A stretch of 43,130 bases of DNA from positions 1 to 43,130 of the forward strand of contig CAMJDL010000026.1 in assembly GCA_946404405.1 (NCBI GenBank), given 5' to 3'. The position numbers and the translations under genes were made by a program. This DNA is from an uncultured Prevotella sp. (GTDB lineage Bacteria; Bacteroidota; Bacteroidia; Bacteroidales; Bacteroidaceae). Below are positions 39,419-43,130 of this stretch, one piece after another. The notes under the pieces are model-generated. The model had not been told where the DNA came from and did no database searches. It saw only the letters and a program-made list of their open reading frames with translations. Position 1 is the stretch's first letter. Every line of letters begins with the position of its first letter.

Positions 39419-40909
39419 TTACTTTACGATAAACTTTTTTCCATTCTTCACGTAGATTCCCTTCGGCAGGTTGCTGCCATTCATCCGGACACCCTGCAGG
39501 TTGTAAATGTCGCCTTTCTCCATAGCGGGCTTCTTATCTAATGCATCAATAGCAGTAACATTGCCGTCAAAATTGATAGTCAGGAATTCAGGAGCACCGG
39601 CAGTATAAGTTACATCCAAATAAGCGCGATTAGCCTGAATCTTATTAGTTGATCCATCAGCCTTACGGAAAGCAACAGTACCGCTGTGATTGGTCAAAAT
39701 ATATTTGTTTTTAGGTACAACGTAGTTTGCATCATAGTTACCTACCATATTACCATAAGCTGCAGTCTGACCACTACCTGTGGCAACTGCATCAAAACTT
39801 GTTCTTATGAATTTATAAGATCCTTCATCCGCAACTACCAGCACAGCTTTATCAGCTCCCAATGTTGAAGATTCTGCAGTTGCCGTAACATTGTCGCCAT
39901 TTGTATATTCTAGTTTATATACTTTTCCTGAAAGTCCAGAAGGAATAGTTGCTTCAAATGGTAATACCAAAGTAGCGGCACCAGCATCAGTAACATTTAA
40001 GGCATAAGCCTGAACTGTTTTGATGTCCGTATTACCATTGTGCTTCAATCCGTAGGTTCCTTCAGTAATATCAAACATCGCAGCTTGACCAGCAACAGAA
40101 TTAACAACAACTACTAAGTTCACTTTCATTGCATAATCACCAGTTCCCTCCCATTTAATGGTAAGGGGAGCAGTGTTGGTCGTAAACTTATCTGTATTAG
40201 CAGTCTTTCCGACCTTGATGCGGCGAATAAGGTCGAAGGTTGTTCCCGTACAATCCTCGAAATCAATAGTATTTTGTAATACGATGACATCATTGGCATC
40301 CCTAATGCTCTTAATAAAAGCTTCCTCTGTAGTAACACAGTTTTTCACCGTAACATCTGTCATAGTGAATGTTCCTCCGTTGTTCTTATCAGAATACAGA
40401 TAGCCTTTGTTCGTGTTCTCCGTGTCGAACTTTATGTTTTGTATAACAGTGTTGGTAACTGTCATATTACCTTGCTCTCGACAGAATATTGTGTTAAAGA
40501 GACGTTGGTTGTCAGCGTGACCAGCACCTGCAATCGTTAGAGTATAGTCAGCACTTCCTATGTTGATAGTTGCATTGCTGTTCGACTTCGTGAGAAACCA
40601 TATAGAACTACGTCCCAAATCCTTTCTAGTTATTTTAACTGCAGCCTTGGGTACAATGTTTAGCGTCTTTGCTGACGTTACCTCAATACGTGCATCTATG
40701 GTTACGTCACTATAGAGGTCTATTTCGAATGTCGTCTCCTCTGAACTTCCAAAAGCTGTCACAGCATCTTTCAATGTCGAATAGTTTGTAGCTGTTGTTG
40801 GACTATAAACAGGGCTTGTTCCGTCATAATCATCTGCCCACGCATTCACTCCCACCATCGCCAATAGTCCGATGGCAATTGTTTTAAGTAAGTTTTGTTT
40901 CATTGTCAT
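39419..40909 (-). CDS. Secreted beta-helix protein with T9SS-like tail
   Basis: 496 residues; start MTMKQNLL or, two codons later, MKQNLLKTIAIGLLAMVGVNAWA (signal peptide). Residues about 30-305 are a pectate-lyase-like parallel helix region (YSTLKDAVTAFGSS, TLNIVPKAAVKITRK, NDVIVLQNTIDFEDCTGTTFDLI) without recognisable catalytic residues. From about 310 to 450 a beta-sandwich segment (ALNVTDAGAATLVLPFEATIPSGL) is shared almost word for word with the 1258-residue protein. The tail YNLQGVRMNGSNLPKGIYVKNGKKFIVK resembles T9SS sorting signals. It may be a surface adhesin or sugar-binding protein; no enzyme activity is evident. Confidence 0.8.
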   Translation of the reverse strand: MTMKQNLLKTIAIGLLAMVGVNAWADDYDGTSPVYSPTTATNYSTLKDAVTAFGSSEETTFEIDLYSDVTIDARIEVTSAKTLNIVPKAAVKITRKDLGRSSIWFLTKSNSNATINIGSADYTLTIAGAGHADNQRLFNTIFCREQGNMTVTNTVIQNIKFDTENTNKGYLYSDKNNGGTFTMTDVTVKNCVTTEEAFIKSIRDANDVIVLQNTIDFEDCTGTTFDLIRRIKVGKTANTDKFTTNTAPLTIKWEGTGDYAMKVNLVVVVNSVAGQAAMFDITEGTYGLKHNGNTDIKTVQAYALNVTDAGAATLVLPFEATIPSGLSGKVYKLEYTNGDNVTATAESSTLGADKAVLVVADEGSYKFIRTSFDAVATGSGQTAAYGNMVGNYDANYVVPKNKYILTNHSGTVAFRKADGSTNKIQANRAYLDVTYTAGAPEFLTINFDGNVTAIDALDKKPAMEKGDIYNLQGVRMNGSNLPKGIYVKNGKKFIVK

Positions 40910-40931
40910 ACTTTTTTTTGAGATTTATATT

Positions 40932-40973
40932 TTTCTTTGTGATACGAAGAAGGGTGGGCGGTTACGCAAAGAA
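40932..40973 (-). promoter_or_regulatory. Shared promoter-leader element, copy 2
   Basis: On the minus strand TTTCTTTGCGTAA, 13 variable bases, then TTCGTATCACAAAGAAA, matching copy 1 in both blocks and in the spacer length. It ends 23 bp before the ATG of the 496-residue protein. Confidence 0.6.
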
Positions 40974-41010
40974 ATAATGAAGTTTACTTGCGTAATTCAT
41001 TTATTTGTTA

Positions 41011-41019
41011 TATCTTTGC
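41011..41019 (+). promoter_or_regulatory. -7 box of the PD-(D/E)XK AAA-ATPase gene
   Basis: TATCTTTGC is an exact TAnnTTTGC match with TTG 20 bp upstream (40988-40990), 17 bp before the ATG. Confidence 0.7.
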
Positions 41020-41036
41020 AGAAAATTAGGTAAGTT

Positions 41037-42587
41037 ATGAAGTATCCTATAGGCATTCAGGATTTTGAGAAAATACGTCGTGAAGGCTATGTCTATGTAG
41101 ACAAGACACCACAGATGTGGAAGATGATATCTGAGGGTAGCTATTATTTCCTGTCCCGTCCGCGGCGTTTTGGCAAGTCACTCATGGTAAGTACGTTGGA
41201 GGCTTTCTTTTCGGGCAAACGTGATTTGTTCCAAGGCCTCTATGCTGACACAGTGGAGTGGGACTGGCAACAATATCCCATCCTGCATTTAGATTTGAAC
41301 GTTGGGAAATACACGACACCCGAAGCTCTGGATAATATGCTGGATACTCATCTGTCTCTGTGGGAAAAAAGCTATGGCAGAGAAGATTATGAGAAAACGA
41401 TAGAAACTCGTTTTATGGGCATCGTGCGTCGTGCTTTCGAACAGACAGGGCGACAAGTGGTGATTCTGGTCGACGAATACGACAAGCCATTGTTACAGGC
41501 TATAGGTAACGAGGAACTCCAAGCAGAATATCGTACTACACTTAAACCTTTCTACGGTGTGCTGAAGACTTACGACCGCTACATTAAGTTTGCTTTCCTG
41601 ACAGGAGTTACCAAGTTTGGCAAGGTTAGTGTGTTCAGCGACTTGAATAATCTTGAAGACCTCACTATGCTTTCTCAATACAATGCTATCTGTGGTATTT
41701 CTGAAGATGAGCTTCATCAGCATTTCGACGAAAGCGTTGCTGAGCTGGCCACAAGGAATCGTCTTACAAAAGACGCATGCTATGAACGTCTTCGCCACGA
41801 TTTCGACGGTTATCATTTCAATGTAGATACAGTTGGAATGTACAATCCGTTTAGTTTGCTGAACACACTTAAGAATCAGACATTCCGCGACTACTGGTTT
41901 GAAACGGGTACTCCCACCTTCTTGATATATCAGTTACAGAAAACCAACTACCCGTTGGAGATGATGACTCGCGAAGAGCTTTTTGAGGATACACTGAACT
42001 CTATCGACGTGATGGACGAGAATCCTCTTCCCCTGCTCTACCAAAGTGGTTATCTGACTATCAAAGGTTATGACGAGACATTTAAGACTTATCGTTTGGG
42101 ATTTCCTAATCGGGAGGTAGAGGAAGGCTTTGTGAAATTCCTCGTTCCCTTCTATAGTCCCAACAAGGCAGAAAGGCCACAGATGTATATCGCCAACTTC
42201 GTCAGAGACGTGGAGTCTGGCAATGCCGAGGGTTTCATGCATCGTGTAGAGCGATTCTTCGATGGTGGCGACTATCAGGTGGCAGGCAAGGCTGAACTAT
42301 ATTTCCAGAATACCCTGTGGGCATTGTTCAAACTGTTGGGTCTGTATGTCGATGTAGAGCGTCATACCACCGATGGACGTATGGATATTCTGGTAGAAAC
42401 CAAGGATTATGTCTATATTCTGGAATTGAAGATTGACCAAAGCGCTGATGTTGCCCTGCAACAAATAGAGGATAAGCAATACGCTAAGCCCTTTGAGGAC
42501 GATGGCCGCACAATATATCAGATAGGTGTCAGTTTTTCAAGTCAGACAAAGCGGATTAACGAATGGAAGATAGTGAATAATAAATAG
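41037..42587 (+). CDS. AAA-ATPase-like protein with C-terminal PD-(D/E)XK nuclease domain
   Basis: 516 residues. The start PIGIQDFEKIRREGYVYVDKTPQMWKMI and the Walker A SRPRRFGKSLMVSTLEAFF (about 39-57) are hallmarks of the AAA-ATPase_like family (PF09820). Walker B is QVVILVDEYDKPLLQ. The C-terminal domain (about 400-510) has the nuclease core GRMDILVETKDYVYILELKIDQSADVALQQIEDKQY, with the D ... E-x-K residues intact (PDDEXK_9). These genes occur in many copies in Bacteroidetes genomes and their role is not settled; mobile or defence-related functions are proposed on structural grounds. It lies on the plus strand between two related minus-strand secreted-protein genes, so it probably inserted there. 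Confidence 0.88.
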   Translation: MKYPIGIQDFEKIRREGYVYVDKTPQMWKMISEGSYYFLSRPRRFGKSLMVSTLEAFFSGKRDLFQGLYADTVEWDWQQYPILHLDLNVGKYTTPEALDNMLDTHLSLWEKSYGREDYEKTIETRFMGIVRRAFEQTGRQVVILVDEYDKPLLQAIGNEELQAEYRTTLKPFYGVLKTYDRYIKFAFLTGVTKFGKVSVFSDLNNLEDLTMLSQYNAICGISEDELHQHFDESVAELATRNRLTKDACYERLRHDFDGYHFNVDTVGMYNPFSLLNTLKNQTFRDYWFETGTPTFLIYQLQKTNYPLEMMTREELFEDTLNSIDVMDENPLPLLYQSGYLTIKGYDETFKTYRLGFPNREVEEGFVKFLVPFYSPNKAERPQMYIANFVRDVESGNAEGFMHRVERFFDGGDYQVAGKAELYFQNTLWALFKLLGLYVDVERHTTDGRMDILVETKDYVYILELKIDQSADVALQQIEDKQYAKPFEDDGRTIYQIGVSFSSQTKRINEWKIVNNK

Positions 42588-42620
42588 CGGGAGGGCAGCC
42601 ATCACGACCGTTCCCCCCGC
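42587..42620. repeat. Hairpin after the PD-(D/E)XK gene
   Basis: GCGGGAGGG pairs imperfectly with TTCCCCCCGC around CAGCCATCACGACCG. Its layout and some words (CAGCC, a CAC-containing loop, CCCC) recall the cassette hairpins A-C, but the similarity is weak. It may be a terminator without a T-run for converging genes. Confidence 0.35.
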
Positions 42621-42651
42621 AGGGTCCAATTAGCGTATTGGATAGAACGTT

Positions 42652-43130
42652 TTATTTAGATATCATTTTCCTTCCGTTGACAATGTACAGGTCCTTGCTA
42701 GGTAGAGTCACCTTGCGACCCTGCAGGTCGTAATACTCACCTCTACCCTCTTCCATCTTACTTCTTACCTCTTCAATGCCAGTAGGCTCGGTCTGCGTCA
42801 GCTTCATGTCGCCATTGGTAGCAGTACGAACAAAGAACCAGCCGTCCTTAGCAGGCTTGAACATGTCAGCATAAGCACCACCAACCTTCACGATAAGCAG
42901 TGTGCCTTCCACGTAGTTGGTTTCAGCAGTACCTATGGTAATGATGTTCGTAGCGGTGAAGTCGCCATACATCGTCGTACCTTCGGGATCGCCCATGCGG
43001 ATGCGGTTCTTGGCAGTATAGATGGTCGTGCCCGTGCAGTCGGTACCGACGTTCATGAAGCCCTTCAGGTAGAGAGCATCATTGGCCTCACGCAGATTCT
43101 CAATCAAACCATTTCCTGTCGTCGAGCAAT
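42652..43130 (-). CDS. C-terminal part of a third secreted beta-helix protein with T9SS-like tail (runs off the window)
   Basis: The frame is open to the window edge; only the last 158 or so residues are visible. IENLREANDALYLKGFMNVGTDCTGTTIYTAKN and the following RIRMGDPEGTTMYGDFTATNIITI closely resemble the beta-helix end of the 1258-residue protein (TGTAIYAASE ... FTASNTITIEW). The tail YYDLQGRKVTLPSKDLYIVNGRKMISK has the sorting-like pattern. The linker EEVRSKMEEGRGE is coded by purine-rich short repeats. In contrast to the other two, no LLAGS small-protein gene follows; the AAA-ATPase gene lies there instead. Confidence 0.8.
   Translation of the reverse strand, partial: CSTTGNGLIENLREANDALYLKGFMNVGTDCTGTTIYTAKNRIRMGDPEGTTMYGDFTATNIITIGTAETNYVEGTLLIVKVGGAYADMFKPAKDGWFFVRTATNGDMKLTQTEPTGIEEVRSKMEEGRGEYYDLQGRKVTLPSKDLYIVNGRKMISK

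Overview
The window looks like a chromosomal segment of a gut or rumen-type member of the Bacteroidales, most probably Prevotella in the broad sense. The evidence is the Bacteroidetes promoter signature TAnnTTTGC (with a TTG element about 19-20 bp upstream) before many genes, few Shine-Dalgarno sequences, secreted polysaccharidases ending in type IX secretion (T9SS)-like tails, and the families DUF5683, DUF5020 and DUF4886. No rRNA and no CRISPR array is present; one tRNA (Gln, anticodon CUG) is.

Layout. (1) 1-6.4 kb is an accessory, repeat-rich region. It holds a truncated TPR lipoprotein gene, an AT-rich orphan immunity-like gene with a barstar-like C-terminal domain, a 5'-truncated ISL3 transposase cut exactly at a REP-like sequence, a REP-associated tyrosine transposase (RAYT) with REP hairpins, a 233-bp inverted-repeat MITE-like element, and two gene cassettes (HigBA toxin-antitoxin; STAND/archaeal-type ATPase) bracketed by three copies of an ~80-bp hairpin repeat. 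(2) 6.4-13.7 kb, minus strand: parA-parB-DUF5683-MltD-like transglycosylase-rel/spoT-pectinesterase. (3) 13.7-16.5 kb, plus: surE-lpxB-DUF5020. (4) 16.4-18.5 kb, minus: frr-rsgA-small coiled-coil membrane protein. (5) 18.6-28.3 kb, plus: four sensor-kinase genes in tandem with no receiver domain or response regulator. (6) 28.3-34.1 kb, minus: rsfS-ftsH-cdsA-GH5 cellulase-short sigma factor-DUF4886. (7) 34.2-35.1 kb: tRNA-Gln and an MTA/SAH nucleosidase. (8) 35.1-43.1 kb: three related secreted beta-helix proteins with T9SS-like tails, one carrying an alginate-lyase-type domain; two are each followed 16-17 bp later by a tiny 'LLAGS' protein, and a PD-(D/E)XK AAA-ATPase gene sits between the second and third.

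The most striking observation is the kinase cluster. It consists of two pairs; in each pair the first kinase has tyrosine in place of the phospho-accepting histidine (MSYEIRTPL) and the second keeps histidine (MTHEIRTPL). One pair has periplasmic solute-binding domains and the other does not. This suggests a duplicated pseudokinase/kinase heterodimer system. Other items worth a look are the secreted-protein plus small-peptide modules with a shared promoter-leader of fixed spacing, the hairpin-bracketed cassettes with tandem operators, and 7- or 9-bp-period repeats inserted in loops and tails of conserved proteins (RsgA, MtnN, LpxB, SurE).
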